Assembly (NCBI GenBank): GCA_019918135.1
Contig: WBZZ01003799.1
Span: 648,501-712,500, forward strand
Direction of reading: 5' to 3'
Length of the DNA: 64,000 bases
Source of the DNA: Paulinella micropora
Taxonomy: Eukaryota > Cercozoa > Imbricatea > Euglyphida > Paulinellidae
The notes under the pieces are model-generated. The model saw only the letters and a list, made by a program, of their open reading frames with translations. It was not told where the DNA came from and made no database searches. Shown here piece after piece: positions 42,826 to 57,763 of the stretch. How positions within the stretch are numbered: position 1 is the stretch's first letter; every line of letters starts with the position of its first letter. The translations under genes and the position numbers were made by a program.

Positions 42826-45800
42826 AGGTCTCACTTGTCCTGGCTGCGAACATATGGTATATGAACTCTTTTTTTCATTGTGAATATTATTACTGAAAAA
42901 ATTTCGATCATTAATATTTTATTCTCACATATTTTAGTAATACGCAAACTCAGAGGAAGAGGAGAGGGACGAGAAAGAGGCGAGATGATGAACAAGAAAG
43001 AAGAACGAGGCAGAAATATAAAAGAAGGTCAATCTTCTGTTGCAAGCGGCAAGCAGACTACACACAGCAGCTAGCAAGAAGCAGAACAGAGGAGGCCGGA
43101 GCATGAGACAGGGAAAAGGATGTGAGGGTGAAGATAAACTTGACTCAGCTACATTTTTTACAGTTAAAGCCTCTGTAGCTTTGCGATGGCCTCGCCAAGA
43201 TGGCTACAATTTACCAAGTTTTGGTACACACAAGCATGGGATCATAGCAAGGTTAGAACAGTTGGAGCTATCGGAGTGGAGGGGGGGGGGAGGCACTCGG
43301 CCTGGTCAGCTCGGAGGAGCCACTTCCTGCATCATAACCCCCAGCTTTGTAAGATTGAGCCTGTCAGTGAGTTTGTTGATTCCATTAATTACCTAAATTA
43401 TGAGCTTCACCATAATTGACTTAGTAACGGTCCGTCACGGTCACCTGGTCCGGCCCAGGCCCCACCGTGGAAGGCTAGGATCGCTTTTCAATTTGTAAAT
43501 TTTTCTGTCGCCGCCAGTCCGGCCACATACTTTTTAGGGAATACTTCTGTCCGGCTTGTCACTGAAGTCTCACATTATTTCGCCCCTCCTCCGAAGAGGT
43601 GTGGTAGAGTGTGAGAGTGTTCCGGATCTTCAATTTAACTTGAACTATATTCATTATCATCATTGACTGTATATACATCTGGAGTCGCTACAGATTGAAA
43701 CTGGTTTCTACTACGGGGTGACGAGAAAACAAAATTCAAGTTTCGCTATTTTCAAAAAATTTCAAGTTATTTTCTGAGAATCTGACAAGTTGTGGAACGT
43801 TCCTGATTGCTGTGGACATGTCTCAAGTGTTTCTGGGAAGGAAACCCTAACGCCGAAACAAACAAATGTCCGAAGACTCTTCATATGTTAAAAGAATCTT
43901 TGAGCAGTTAATGCTTTGCAGTTTATAGAGGTTAGTGGAGTTCTTGGCAGTGAAGCCAAGGACTGTGTCCGGCCACAATATTAATAAAGAGACAAGTCTG
44001 AATGCAGAGACAATTTTCAAGTTAATCAGTCATTGCCCTTTGATGAAAGGAAGAAAAAGTGACACGTCCGACTCACTACTCAAAACTGGAACCGGCTACA
44101 GTATCACTAGATGCTGGTTCAGCCTGACATTCCAGAAAATAAGATGAATTACTTAATAAAGGTAATAGTATGGAAATACTAAAGTTCAGGACTGAAACTA
44201 AGTAATAGTGAAAAAAAGGCAATTGATTGCATCAGTCTAACTTAGGATAAAATTATTAGTATTACTACTTGACTAAAACTGAATTAATAATTCTATCAGG
44301 GAATAACGCAACCCCTGAAATCTAAATTTGATTCATAACGGCGAAGTTAAGAAAATGAATTTCCAATATGATAATCTCATTAGAATTATTATTGTTGTCA
44401 ATGGCTCTAGGACGGCTCATAATTCAGCAATATGTTCAAGTAACACATATCTATAAACATTATGTACAAACTATAAATATTATGTACAAAACAACTTGAT
44501 TTCCAATTTTTCAAGCGCTTCCCGTAGATGGGCATCGTTCGGAAAAAATTTAGAAAGGGGTAAAGGAATAAAACAACAAAATGATAAGAACAAGAAATAC
44601 ATGGTTAGCATATGAAGCAAAAGCAACAAGCAACACAAAATCAATCATATATCAGACAGTGTAACAAAACCAAATAATACACAATGTTAGATTACTATGA
44701 TTGCTAACTTTAAAAAAAAAATTGGTGTGAGGATCAGAAAGGGCAGCCCAAGGGCCGATCAACTCCCTCATTCGTCATTTCCTCGTATGTATAGGAAAAG
44801 AAAAAGAATGAAACGACACAAGAGGGAAAATGATGACAAAGACACATTAGACGCTCTCCACATTCAGTCACTAGCTCTCACGCTTACTAGACTGCTCACG
44901 CTATCACACACCCCCCGAGCTCTATGTCACCAAATGCTATCATAATCATTACATAAGCCGCTCACAATCATCAATTCTATCTTCATTAGTTCTTCATGCT
45001 CTCTAATGACTAGTTATGTTCTAACTATAAACGCAAACTGAAATAGCGCAGGTAGCTAGTCTGAACTACTCACTCAACGTTAAATCAAAGAATAAGCAAA
45101 AGAATAACAACATGCAGATAAAATCATGCAATACAAGCAAGAATGTAAGATAAGTGATAAAAGGGACATAATGAGTCAACATATAACGCATTGGGGTACT
45201 GAGCATAGTAATTAGTGACTGTATGTATAATATCGCCATAAAATAAGCGAAACACGCAACACGCATACGACAACATTAACACATCCATCTCAATACGTCT
45301 ATCCTCTGTCAGTAATATCACCGCCTACGCTCAGCCTACCATCACACTCTAGGCTTTACGGGCTATCAGCTAATTTGACTTCGCCTGTCAACAGCTAATA
45401 TCTCTATGACTAACATCATCAGCTATTGCTATATTCGCTGTAGCTATGCACCCCCCCAGCTCTGTACACAACTATTATTGCTGGCCAAGTATGTATGAGT
45501 TAAACCATCGACAAAGCTATGAGTAAAACGACAACGTCATACAAACAGACATCGATAATGATAACACATTGAAAAATATGTTCTGCAGCATATACATAGT
45601 GTGATTGAGGGTAAGGTGTATGGTGTAACAAACATACTTCAGAAATGACAAATGTATACCATGCACATTGTGTGTAAACAATTGACTACAAAAAAACAAT
45701 AGCATACGCTTAAGTCAAAACATAGTAGTACCAACACAAGGAAAAGCAGAAAACGATGCAAAAATGTACAAGGCATTATGACTTGAGAATATAGCATGGT

Positions 45801-48800
45801 CTCATAAAATGAGTCCTCTATGCTCACTAGCCACTGTGTATCCTGCTCGCTAGTTCTCGCTCCCTAAAACTCTCTGGCAATACTATTCTCACCTTGTTCA
45901 TTTACACCATATACACAAATCACTTCAAACACACGGACATGGTATAAATGAACAAGGTCACTGGGCATGAAAAACTCTCGTGCTTCTCTCTCGCGAACTA
46001 CTCGTTCTCATTACGCCCTCACCACCACATCACTTGCACTAGCTCTCATCACACGCGATCGCTCGCCCTCGCTTGCTTCTCACTTGCGCTCTCTCGTCCT
46101 CACTTGCCTCGCTCGCTCGCACTTACTTGCTCACCGACGCTCTCGCCTGTCTCACACTAGTAACTCACCCCCCTTTTTACCTCCTATACTTGCTAAAGGT
46201 GGTAAAAATATACATGTGTATGGTCATGAAGCCATTAACATAAACGACAACAACAATCAAGATATGACGCAGTTATCACACAAATACTCCATCAAAACCA
46301 AGCATAAGTGTCATATAAAAGGGATAAGAGTAAAGCAAATCATCCACAAGCAGTAAGCTTACACATAATACAAAACAAGTGATAGGACAAACAACAAATG
46401 GCACTATGGCACAAAACACTGTAGACACTGTCGACTCTCGATGCTACTAGGAACACTCTGTTCTACTGCCTATACAGATGCTTTTGCAACTCTATGTGCT
46501 CAACCTAACAATAAAAATGCAGGAATACTCTCTCCTCTCGGCCGAACTCTCTAATGCAGGCTTCACACCCTCAACGAAAAACCTGTGGGGAATATCCTCT
46601 CACTTGTCTCTCTGGTGTGGTGCTCTCTGGCGGGTTAACCTAGGACTCACACTATGGAACCCTAGCCCTTCCCTCTAAGCATACCCTCTCTCTGACTGGT
46701 CACTACCTCGTGTCTGCCTATGAAAGAACAGAACATGAGAACACTACGGCCCCCACACGCTCTCACTAGCTTTACGTAACACGTCAACACAACACAACTG
46801 CGAGAATTTCCGGAAGGCGCTGCACATCGCTACGTGAACGCGGTATTTTTCTAAGAATGTACTTCAAAATTAAAAAATCACTAGTTTCACGCCTAGCAAA
46901 TCTATCATTCTACGGTAATCCCTAAAAGACACTCACATTGTCACAGATGCACAAACTAGTACGACGCTATATCCCGAAAAATGCAGTGTTACTCGCGCGG
47001 AACTGTCATATACTCTACGCAACTCTCTGTGCGCAACATGACAACGATACTCTTTCCGCCACCTTCGTACGGAGAAATCATAACATCGACTCACAAACAA
47101 AATGAATGAATAATCACAGAGTTAAATGTCGCTCACGATACACGCACACAGTATATATCGCTTTACCTTCACACATGTTATACGCAAACGTAATACACGT
47201 GGAACACAACATTCTCACTCTCTCCGTCGACAACATCACCTCTATGTCGCTCACGATACACGCACACAGTATATATCGCTTTACTGTCACACATGTTATA
47301 CGCAAACGCAACACACGTGTAACACGACATAATCACAAATGTGAACACGAATCAAACTCATGCAACCCACGCACAACTGATTCAAACATGCACAGCACAA
47401 CACACAAGCGGAGACCGACATGGGTCATGCATGCCCTTCCTGTCACACGCCCATTACCTGTCCCCCACTCAATAAGCAAGCGTGCACACACATGGCACAA
47501 ACACAATATCAAAGCGGCGCCTCATCATTCTCGCTCATGAGACACTAGTAATCCTTTCAGCTTAGCTAGCACCTCACACACTTTTAGCCGCATTAATGCC
47601 AAAGTCTCTCAAGCACTCTTCTAGCAACTAATCACTCACTCGCTCTGTGCTAACTTAGCCTACTATCTCTGCACTGTCACTCCTCTACCTCATCTCTGTC
47701 CTCACTCTCGCCGCCGCCTTATAGCACATATCACATTACATGTCATGCGTTTGGTCAACACGTAGTTCAAACTAAGACAAGTCGTACAAGTCATACAGAC
47801 ATACAGGATGAAAAGAGAAAACGAACTCTATCCAAACCCATTCATGCAGTCGCACACACAATTTACTCGACATCTCGCCAGAACATAGGTAAATACAATC
47901 GAAAGAAAGTCATAAATGGTCAGAGTTGTCTTTCTTTCGATTGTATTTCATTTATGACCAAACAATCATAACGATGGACGACATGCATGCTTGGCACAGT
48001 TATGTAACCATGACACCACACACCATGCATTCGGCGATAAAACAACACAAAACAAAGACAACATGTAAACACAAAGAAAACAAAAACGCAACGCACGTAC
48101 AATGTATTCGTATGTGTCATACATGCAACACAATCAAAATGATAGTAGAGACACGGATCATACATCGCACACATCCGTACAGCACAAAATCACACAACAC
48201 TCTAATAAAATTCAGCAGCACGACAACAATAAATTCAATCACAGTCGCTCTTCTCTCTCCTTCGTCAGCTCTACTCACGACTACTCACAATTTCAAAGTG
48301 TCTTTTCTCTCTATAAGCTAAAAGCTATACTCGTGTCCTATGCACACAATCACGCTAACTGCGTCACAGCCTCACATGTCATAACATGTTTGTAATTACG
48401 ATAATACCGTTTTTCGCGTTAGTTGTTATTTAGTGGCACAAGTGGCACCTAACTGTTTACCAATATAACACGTCAGTTACCATTTTAATCAGCACAGATA
48501 GATGGTCAGTTAAGACGCAGTATAGGTAGAACTAGTGACAGTCATTCAGTCCATATTATATTTAGATTAAGTCACAGTCAATAGTTGTGCTTATTACTAT
48601 AATCATTGTAGTGACGTGGCTTATTTCTAGAATAAAACGGAAAGTGATTGTATTCTCAGTAAAGTTCAGTTCCAGTACTAAGGAAGTATACGTTCAGTTG
48701 CAGTCTTTCACGGTTATGCAGCCTTGATTGCTAACGACTTCATGAGCAAAACCCAGACCCCCAAACTACTCAACCTCGGAAGCACCCACGCTTAAACCCA

Positions 48801-50122
48801 ATGAACGACTTTACCAGGAGTGGAGATTTCAGTTCTAATCCTTTACCTACGGAGATAGCGCAGAGATGGGAGATATGGTAGCCTAGTATTTGAGGAACAG
48901 GACAAAGCCGTGACCAGATTCTCCTACGACCCTGCAGAAACCGTACCGCTGAAGACTGGTCAGAATCCTCAGAGGGCGAGCCGGAATTAGAACCCCAGAG
49001 AGAGAGAGCAGGAGAAACCTAAACAGCAAAGCAAGGAAGCTAGCTCACAGAAAGGTAAATCCTTATTATTCTTGACAGCAGAACAACAATTGGAAGAAGA
49101 GAGAAAAGCCAGAAGAGCACAGACAACAAAGAAGAGAGCCCATTCCAGAAAAAAAAGGCAAACAAACAGTACGCACAACGAATGCGCAGTTTGGGACTTT
49201 ACGTTTCAGTTGCTTTCAAAGCACCTGTACTAGTGACAATGTGCATGGGAGTAGTGGACAGAAGCCCCATTGGTATGTTAGTCTTAGTGGAAAAAAGGTA
49301 TGGAGGCAATCACTTCTTGATATGATCATAAGATGACAAAAATACATTGTCGCCACCCCCAAGGGAGACATTGCTTATTTGCTAGACGAAAACAGTCTTA
49401 CGGAACTTCAGATACAGAGAGACTACGGTGGTAAGATCCCTAACGACTTTTTCACCGCACAGCTCTTGTACAAACTCTCTTACCACCCGGCTTTTGGAGG
49501 GCTAGATGTTCTAATGATCCAGTTTGAGAACAAGGGAATTACTTCACACGCAGCTGTAGAAGATATGCTCAGAAAAATCTGTATTAAGTATAAGCTGAAA
49601 CAGAAAACTCAGAGAAAAACCCTTGTAGCAGGCGAAACCCCTGACAGAACTACCGCAGAACGCAAGATCTCAGAAAGATCATTCGTGTCTGAACAGTCAG
49701 ACGGCGAAACAAGACGTTTTTTTAACTGCAACGGAACAGGCCGCAAACAGAGCTGCACAAAGAATAGTTGCAAGAAAAGCAAGAGCAAACATCCCCGTAA
49801 GGATTGCCCTCTTGATAGAAAACGTAGGCAGACCGGCACAAAACCCTCTAAGAAATCCACCAGATCCACAGTCGGTGTTATAGAGCAGGCCTCAAACGAA
49901 CAGGACGCAACGGAAGGAGAAGAAGCTCGTTCAGAACACGAGGAACCGGATGACACGGAACAAGAGGACGATTCCCCCTCTGTGTTCGTGATCATGGGTG
50001 GGAGCATAGACCCTGTAGAGGAAGAAAAGCCTAAAGCTAGACGTCAGGCAGCTAGACAGAGCAGCACTCAGCAAGTCAGCACTCAGCAGGTCAGCAATCA
50101 GCAGATTAGCAGACAGCACTGA
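48801..50122 (+). pseudogene. Gag-like protein remnant, unit 3
   Basis: As in unit 2, but with a two-base loss in the GAGA run near 49000 that adds another frame change in the N-terminal part. Confidence 0.5.
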
Positions 50123-50224
50123 ACAGCAGTCGACCGACTAGCAGCAGCAGTCAACAGACTAGCAGACAGCAAAACAGCAGACAGCAGAACAGTAGTCGAC
50201 CGACTAGCAGCAGCAGTAAACAGA

Positions 50225-50680
50225 CTAACAGACAGCAGAACAGCCCTTCTCTATCTTTCTCTCACCATTTCCAGTCTTGAAGTTCACCTGTTTTACTTTC
50301 GTCATGTTTGTCATTAAATGAGAATCTCGACAGATGTATTGTGAAGCTCCACTATCCTGGTATGTGTGTGTTGGGTTTGGTGTGTCTCTCGCATTGATCA
50401 ACACTATCGCTCTATCTCTAACTACTGTACTCACGTCTTTCTTCGTCTTGTGAGTCACTGTGGCTGAGTCATCTTCTTTGTCTCTTTCATCTTCGTCTTC
50501 GTCTTCGACTTCTTCTAACTCATCTGGTGGGAAGGCTGCCAGTGCGTCCCTGAGTCTGATTTTGTCTGAGTTCCTCTCGTCGTCGCTATTGAACTCACAC
50601 ATCTCATCATCTTCTTCTACCTCTGACTGTTCTTCTTCCTTTTCAACCTCTTCTAGCTCTTCTTCCTCTTCGTTGCAGCC
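50225..50680 (-). pseudogene. Copia-type protease fragment, unit 3
   Basis: Encodes the same residues as the unit 1 and 2 fragments. Confidence 0.75.
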
Positions 50681-52879
50681 AGGTCTCACTTGTCCTGGCT
50701 GCGAACATATGGTATATGAACTCTTTTTTTCATTGTGAATATTATTACTGAAAAAATTTCGATAATTAATATTTTATTCTCACATATTTTAGTAATACGC
50801 AAACTCAGAGGAAGAGGAGAGGGACGAGAAAGAGGCAAGATGATGAACAAGAAAGAAGAACGAGGCAGAAATATAAAAGAAGGTCAATCTTCTGTTGCAA
50901 GCGGCAAGCAGACTACACACAGCAGCTAGCAAGAAGCAGAACAGAGGAGGCCGGAGCATGAGACAGGGAAAAGGATGTGAGGGTGAAGATAAACTTGACT
51001 CAGCTACATTTTTTACAGTTAAAGCCTCTGTAGCTTTGCGATGGCCTCGCCAAGATGGCTACAATTTACCAAGTTTTGGTACACACAAGCATGGGATCAT
51101 AGCAAGGTTAGAACAGTTGGAGCTATCGGAGTGGAGGGGGGGGGGGGGGAGGCACTCGGCCTGGTCAGCTCGGAGGAGCCACTTCCTGCATCATAACCCC
51201 CAGCTTTGTAAGATTGAGCCTGTCAGTGAGTTTGTTGATTCCATTAATTACCTAAATGATGAGCTTCACCATAATTGACTTAGTAACGGTCCGTCACGGT
51301 CACCTGGTCCGGCCCAGGCCCCACCGTGGAAGGCTAGGATCGCTTTTCAATTTGTAAATTTTTCTGTCGCCGCCAGTCCGGCCACATACTTTTTAGGGAA
51401 TACTTCTGTCCGGCTTGTCACTGAAGTCTCACATTATTTCGCCCCTCCTCCGAAGAGGTGTGGTAGAGTGTGAGAGTGTTCCGGATCTTCAATTTAACTT
51501 GAACTATATTCATTATCATCATTGACTGTATATACATCTGGAGTCGCTACAGACTGAAACTGGTTTCTACTACGGGGTGACGAGAAAACAAAATTCAAGT
51601 TTCGCTATTTTCAAAAAAATTTCAAGTTATTTTCTGAGAATCTGACAAGTTGTGGAACGTTCCTGATTGCTGTGGACATGTCTCAAGTGTTTCTGGGAAG
51701 GAAACCCTAACGCCGAAACAAACAAATGTCCGAAGACTCTTCATATGTTAAAAGAATCTTTGAGCAGTTAATGCTTTGCAGTTTATAGAGGTTAGTGGAG
51801 TTCTTGGCAGTGAAGCCAAGGACTGTGTCCGGCCACAATATTAATAAAGAGACAAGTCTGAATGCAGAGACAATTTTCAAGTTAATCAGTCATTGCCCTT
51901 TGATGAAAAGAAGAAAAAGTGACACGTCCGACTCACTACTCAAAACTGGAACCGGCTACAGTATCACTAGATGCTGGTTCAGCCTGACATTCCAGAAAAT
52001 AAGATGAATTACTTAATAAAGGTAATAGTATGGAAATACTAAAGTTCAGGACTGAAACTAAGTAATAGTGAAAAAAAGGCAATTGATTGCATCAGTCTAA
52101 CTTAGGATAAAATTATTAGTATTACTACTTGACTAAAACTGAATTAATAATTCTATTAGGGAATAACGCAACCCCTGAAATCTAAATTTGATTCATAACG
52201 GCGAAGTTAAGAAAATGAATTTCCAATATGATAATCTCATTAGAATTATTATTGTTGTCAATGGCTCTAGGACGGCTCATAATTCAGCAATATGTTCAAG
52301 TAACACATATCTATAAACATTATGTACAAACTATAAATATTATGTACAAAACAACTTGATTTCCAATTTTTCAAGCGCTTCCCGTAGATGGGCATCGTTC
52401 GGAAAAAATTTAGAAAGGGGTAAAGGAATAAAACAACAAAATGATAAGAACAAGAAATACATGGTTAGCATATGAAGCAAAAGCAACAAGCAACACAAAA
52501 TCAATCATATATCAGACAGTGTAACAAAACCAAATAATACACAATGTTAGATTACTATGATTGCTAACTTAAAAAAAAAATTGGTGTGAGGATCAGAAAG
52601 GGCAGCCCAAGGGCCGATCAACTCCCTCATTCGTCATTTCCTCGTATGTATAGGAAAAGAAAAAGAATGAAACGACACAAGAGGGAAAATGATGACAAAG
52701 ACACATTAGACGCTCTCCACATTCAGTCACTAGCTCTCACGCTTACTAGACTGCTCACGCTATCACACACCCCCCGAGCTCTATGTCACCAAATGCTATC
52801 ATAATCATTACATAAGCCGCTCACAATCATCAATTCTATCTTCATTAGTTCTTCATGCTCTCTAATGACTAGTTATGTT

Positions 52880-54480
52880 CTAACTATAAACGCAAACTGA
52901 AATAGCGCAGGTAGCTAGTCTGAACTACTCACTCAACGTTAAATCAAAGAATAAGCAAAAGAATAACAACATGCAGATAAAATCATGCAATACAAGCAAG
53001 AATGTAAGATAAGTGATAAAAGGGACATAATGAGTCAACATATAACGCATTGGGGTACTGAGCATAGTAATTAGTGACTGTATGTATAATATCGCCATAA
53101 AATAAGCGAAACACGCAACACGCATACGACAACATTAACACATCCATCTCAATACGTCTATCCTCTGTCAGTAATATCACCGCCTACGCTCAGCCTACCA
53201 TCACACTCTAGGCTTTACGGGCTATCAGCTAATTTGACTTCGCCTGTCAACAGCTAATATCTCTATGACTAACATCATCAGCTATTGCTATATTCGCTGT
53301 AGCTATGCACCCCCCCCCAGCTCTGTACACAACTATTATTGCTGGCCAAGTATGTATGAGTTAAACAATCGACAAAGCTATGAGTAAAACGACAACGTCA
53401 TACAAACAGACATCGATAATGATAACACATTGAAAAATATGTTCTGCAGCATATACATAGTGTGATTGAGGGTAAGGTGTATGGTGTAACAAACATACTT
53501 CAGAAATGACAAATGTATACCATGCACATTAAAACAATTGACTACAAAAAAACAATAGCATACGCTTAAGTCAAAACATAGTAGTACCAACACAAGGAAA
53601 AGCAGAAAACGATGCAAAAATGTACAAGGCATTATGACTTGAGAATATAGCATGGTCTCATAAAATGAGTCCTCTATGCTCACTAGCCACTGTGTATCCT
53701 GCTCGCTAGTTCTCGCTCCCTAAAACTCTCTGGCAATACTATTCTCACCTTGTTCATTTACACCATATACACAAATCACTTCAAACACACGGACATGGTA
53801 TAAATGAACAAGGTCACTGGGCATGAAAAACTCTCGTGCTTCTCTCTCGCGAACTACTCGTTCTCATTACGCCCTCACCACCACATCACTTGCACTAGCT
53901 CTCATCACACGCGATCGCTCGCCCTCGCTTGCTTCTCACTTGCGCTCTCTCGTCCTCACTTGCCTCGCTCGCTCGCACTTACTTGCTCACCGACGCTCTC
54001 GCCTGTCTCACACTAGTAACTCACCCCCCTTTTTACCTCCTATACTTGCTAAAGGTGGTAAAAATATACATGTGTATGGTCATGAAGCCATTAACATAAA
54101 CGACAACAACAATCAAGATATGACGCAGTTATCACACAAATACTCCATCAAAACCAAGCATAAGTGTCATATAAAAGGGATAAGAGTAAAGCAAATCATC
54201 CACAAGCAGTAAGCTTACACATAATACAAAACAAGTGATAGGACAAACAACAAATGGCACTATGGCACAAAACACTGTAGACACTGTCGACTCTCGATGC
54301 TACTAGGAACACTCTGTTCTACTGCCTATACAGATGCTTTTGCAACTCTATGTGCTCAACCTAACAATAAAAATGCAGGAATACTCTCTCCTCTCGGCCG
54401 AACTCTCTAATGCAGGCTTCACACCCTCAACGAAAAACCTGTGGGGAATATCCTCTCACTTGTCTCTCTGGTGTGGTGCT
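52880..54480 (+). repeat. Internal 1.6-kb duplication, first copy
   Basis: Starts CTAACTATAAACGC and ends GTGTGGTGCT. At 54481 the sequence jumps back to CTAACTATAAACGC. It carries a private loss of GTGTGT near 53530 and one changed base near 53367. Confidence 0.9.
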
Positions 54481-56087
54481 CTAACTATAAACGCAAACTG
54501 AAATAGCGCAGGTAGCTAGTCTGAACTACTCACTCAACGTTAAATCAAAGAATAAGCAAAAGAATAACAACATGCAGACAAAATCATGCAATACAAGCAA
54601 GAATGTAAGATAAGTGATAAAAGGGACATAATGAGTCAACATATAACGCATTGGGGTACTGAGCATAGTAATTAGTGACTGTATGTATAATATCGCCATA
54701 AAATAAGCGAAACACGCAACACGCATACGACAACATTAACACATCCATCTCAATACGTCTATCCTCTGTCAGTAATATCACCGCCTACGCTCAGCCTACC
54801 ATCACACTCTAGGCTTTACGGGCTATCAGCTAATTTGACTTCGCCTGTCAACAGCTAATATCTCTATGACTAACATCATCAGCTATTGCTATATTCGCTG
54901 TAGCTATGCACCCCCCCCAGCTCTGTACACAACTATTATTGCTGGCCAAGTATGTATGAGTTAAACCATCGACAAAGCTATGAGTAAAACGACAACGTCA
55001 TACAAACAGACATCGATAATGATAACACATTGAAAAATATGTTCTGCAGCATATATATAGTGTGATTGAGGGTAAGGTGTATGGTGTAACAAACATACTT
55101 CAGAAATGACAAATGTATACCATGCACATTGTGTGTAAACAATTGACTACAAAAAAACAATAGCATACGCTTAAGTCAAAACATAGTAGTACCAACACAA
55201 GGAAAAGCAGAAAACGATGCAAAAATGTACAAGGCATTATGACTTGAGAATATAGCATGGTCTCATAAAATGAGTCCTCTATGCTCACTAGCCACTATGT
55301 ATCCTGCTCGCTAGTTCTCGCACTCCCTAAAACTCTCTGGCAATACTATTCTCACCTTGTTCATTTACACCATATACACAAATCACTTCAAACACACGGA
55401 CATGGTATAAATGAACAAGGTCACTGGGCATGAAAAACTCTCGTGCTTCTCTCTCGCGAACTACTCGTTCTCATTACGCCCTCACCACCACATCACTTGC
55501 ACTAGCTCTCATCACACGCGATCGCTCGCCCTCGCTTGCTTCTCACTCGCGCTCTCTCGTCCTCACTTGCCTCGCTCGCTCGCACTTACTTGCTCACCGA
55601 CGCTCTCGCCTGTCTCACACTAGTAACTCACCCCCCTTTTTACCTCCTATACTTGCTAAAGGTGGTAAAAATATACATGTGTATGGTCATGAAGCCATTA
55701 ACATAAACGACAACAACAATCAAGATATGACGCAGTTATCACACAAATACTCCATCAAAACCAAGCATAAGTGTCATATAAAAGGGATAAGAGTAAAGCA
55801 AATCATCCACAAGCAGTAAGCTTACACATAATACAAAACAAGTGATAGGACAAACAACAAATGGCACTATGGCACAAAACACTGTAGACACTGTCGACTC
55901 TCGATGCTACTAGGAACACTCTGTCCTACTGCCTATACAGATGCTTTTGCAACTCTATGTGCTCAACCCAACAATAAAAATGCAGGAATACTCTCTCCTC
56001 TCGGCCGAACTCTCTAATGCAGGCTTCACACCCTCAACGAAAAACCTGTGGGGAATATCCTCTCACTTGTCTCTCTGGTGTGGTGCT
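54481..56087 (+). repeat. Internal 1.6-kb duplication, second copy
   Basis: Repeats the segment above and then continues into the normal spacer (CTCTGGCGGGTTAACC). The join shows only a CT-sized microhomology. Confidence 0.9.
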
Positions 56088-57763
56088 CTCTGGCGGGTTA
56101 ACCTAGGACTCACACTATGGAACCCTAGCCCTTCCCTCTAAGCATACCCTCTCTCTGACTGGTCACTACCTCGTGTCTGCCTATGAAAGAACAGAACATG
56201 AGAACACTACGGCCCCCACACGCTCTCACTAGCTTTACGTAACACGTCAACACAACACAACTGCGAGAATTTCCGGAAGGCGCTGCACATCGCTACGTGA
56301 ACGCGGTATTTTTCTAAGAATGTACTTCAAAATTAAAAAATCACTAGTTTCACGCCTAGCAAATCTATCATTCTACGGTAATCCCTAAAAGACACTCACA
56401 TTGTCACAGATGCACAAACTAGTACGACGCTATATCCCGAAAAATGCAGTGTTACTCGCGCGGAACTGTCATATACTCTACGCAACTCTCTGTGCGCAAC
56501 ATGACAACGATACTCTTTCCGCCACCTTCGTACGGAGAAATCATAACATCGACTCACAAACAAAATGAATGAATAATCACAGAGTTAAATGTCGCTCACG
56601 ATACACGCACACAGTATATATCGCTTTACCTTCACACATGTTATACGCAAACGTAATACACGTGGAACACAACATTCTCACTCTCTCCGTCGACAACATC
56701 ACCTCTATGTCGCTCACGATACACGCACACAGTATATATCGCTTTACTGTCACACATGTTATACGCAAACGCAACACACGTGTAACACGACATAATCACA
56801 AATGTGAACACGAATCAAACTCATGCAACCCACGCACAACTGATTCAAACATGCACAGCACAACACACAAGCGGAGACCGACATGGGTCATGCATGCCCT
56901 TCCTGTCACACGCCCATTACCTGTCCCCCACTCAATAAGCAAGCGTGCACACACATGGCACAAACACAATATCAAAGCGGCGCCTCATCATTCTCGCTCA
57001 TGAGACACTAGTAATCCTTTCAGCTTAGCTAGCACCTCACACACTTTTAGCCGCATTAATGCCAAAGTCTCTCAAGCACTCTTCTAGCAACTAATCACTC
57101 ACTCGCTCTGTGCTAACTTAGCCTACTATCTCTGCACTGTCACTCCTCTACCTCATCTCTGTCCTCACTCTCGCCGCCGCCTTATAGCACATATCACATT
57201 ACATGTCATGCGTTTGGTCAACACGTAGTTCAAACTAAGACAAGTCGTACAAGTCATACAGACATACAGGATGAAAAGAGAAAACGAACTCTATCCAAAC
57301 CCATTCATGCAGTCGCACACACAATTTACTCGACATCTCGCCAGAACATAGGTAAATACAATCGAAAGAAAGTCATAAATGGTCAGAGTTGTCTTTCTTT
57401 CGATTGTATTTCATTTATGACCAAACAATCATAACGATGGACGACATGCATGCTTGGCACAGTTATGTAACCATGACACCACACACCATGCATTCGGCGA
57501 TAAAACAACACAAAACAAAGACAACATGTAAACACACAGAAAACAAAAACGCAACGCACGTACAATGTATTCGTATGTGTCATACATGCAACACAATCAA
57601 AATGATAGTAGAGACACGGATCATACATCGCACACATCCGTACAGCACAAAATCACACAACACTCTAATACAATTCAGCAGCACGACAACAATAAATTCA
57701 ATCACAGTCGTTCTTCTCTCTCCTTCGTCAGCTCTACTCACGACTACTCACAATTTCAAAGTG

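Larger units (their letters stand above)
40445..48300 (+). repeat. Macrosatellite unit 2 (7856 bp)
   Basis: About 99% identical to unit 1 by eye, and closer to unit 3: the two share the 12-bp AGATTGAAACTG-like segment near 43690, ACTATAAATATTATGTACAAA duplication near 44460 and CAAGTCAGC in the STQQ repeats. Confidence 0.95.
48301..57763 (+). repeat. Macrosatellite unit 3 (9463 bp, internally duplicated)
   Basis: Equals a ~7.86-kb unit plus a 1.6-kb internal tandem duplication (52880-54480 and 54481-56087). Confidence 0.95.

Noticed and set aside
40035..57421. CRISPR-like or integron-like regularly spaced repeats
   Set aside because: The regular spacing is simply the macrosatellite period.
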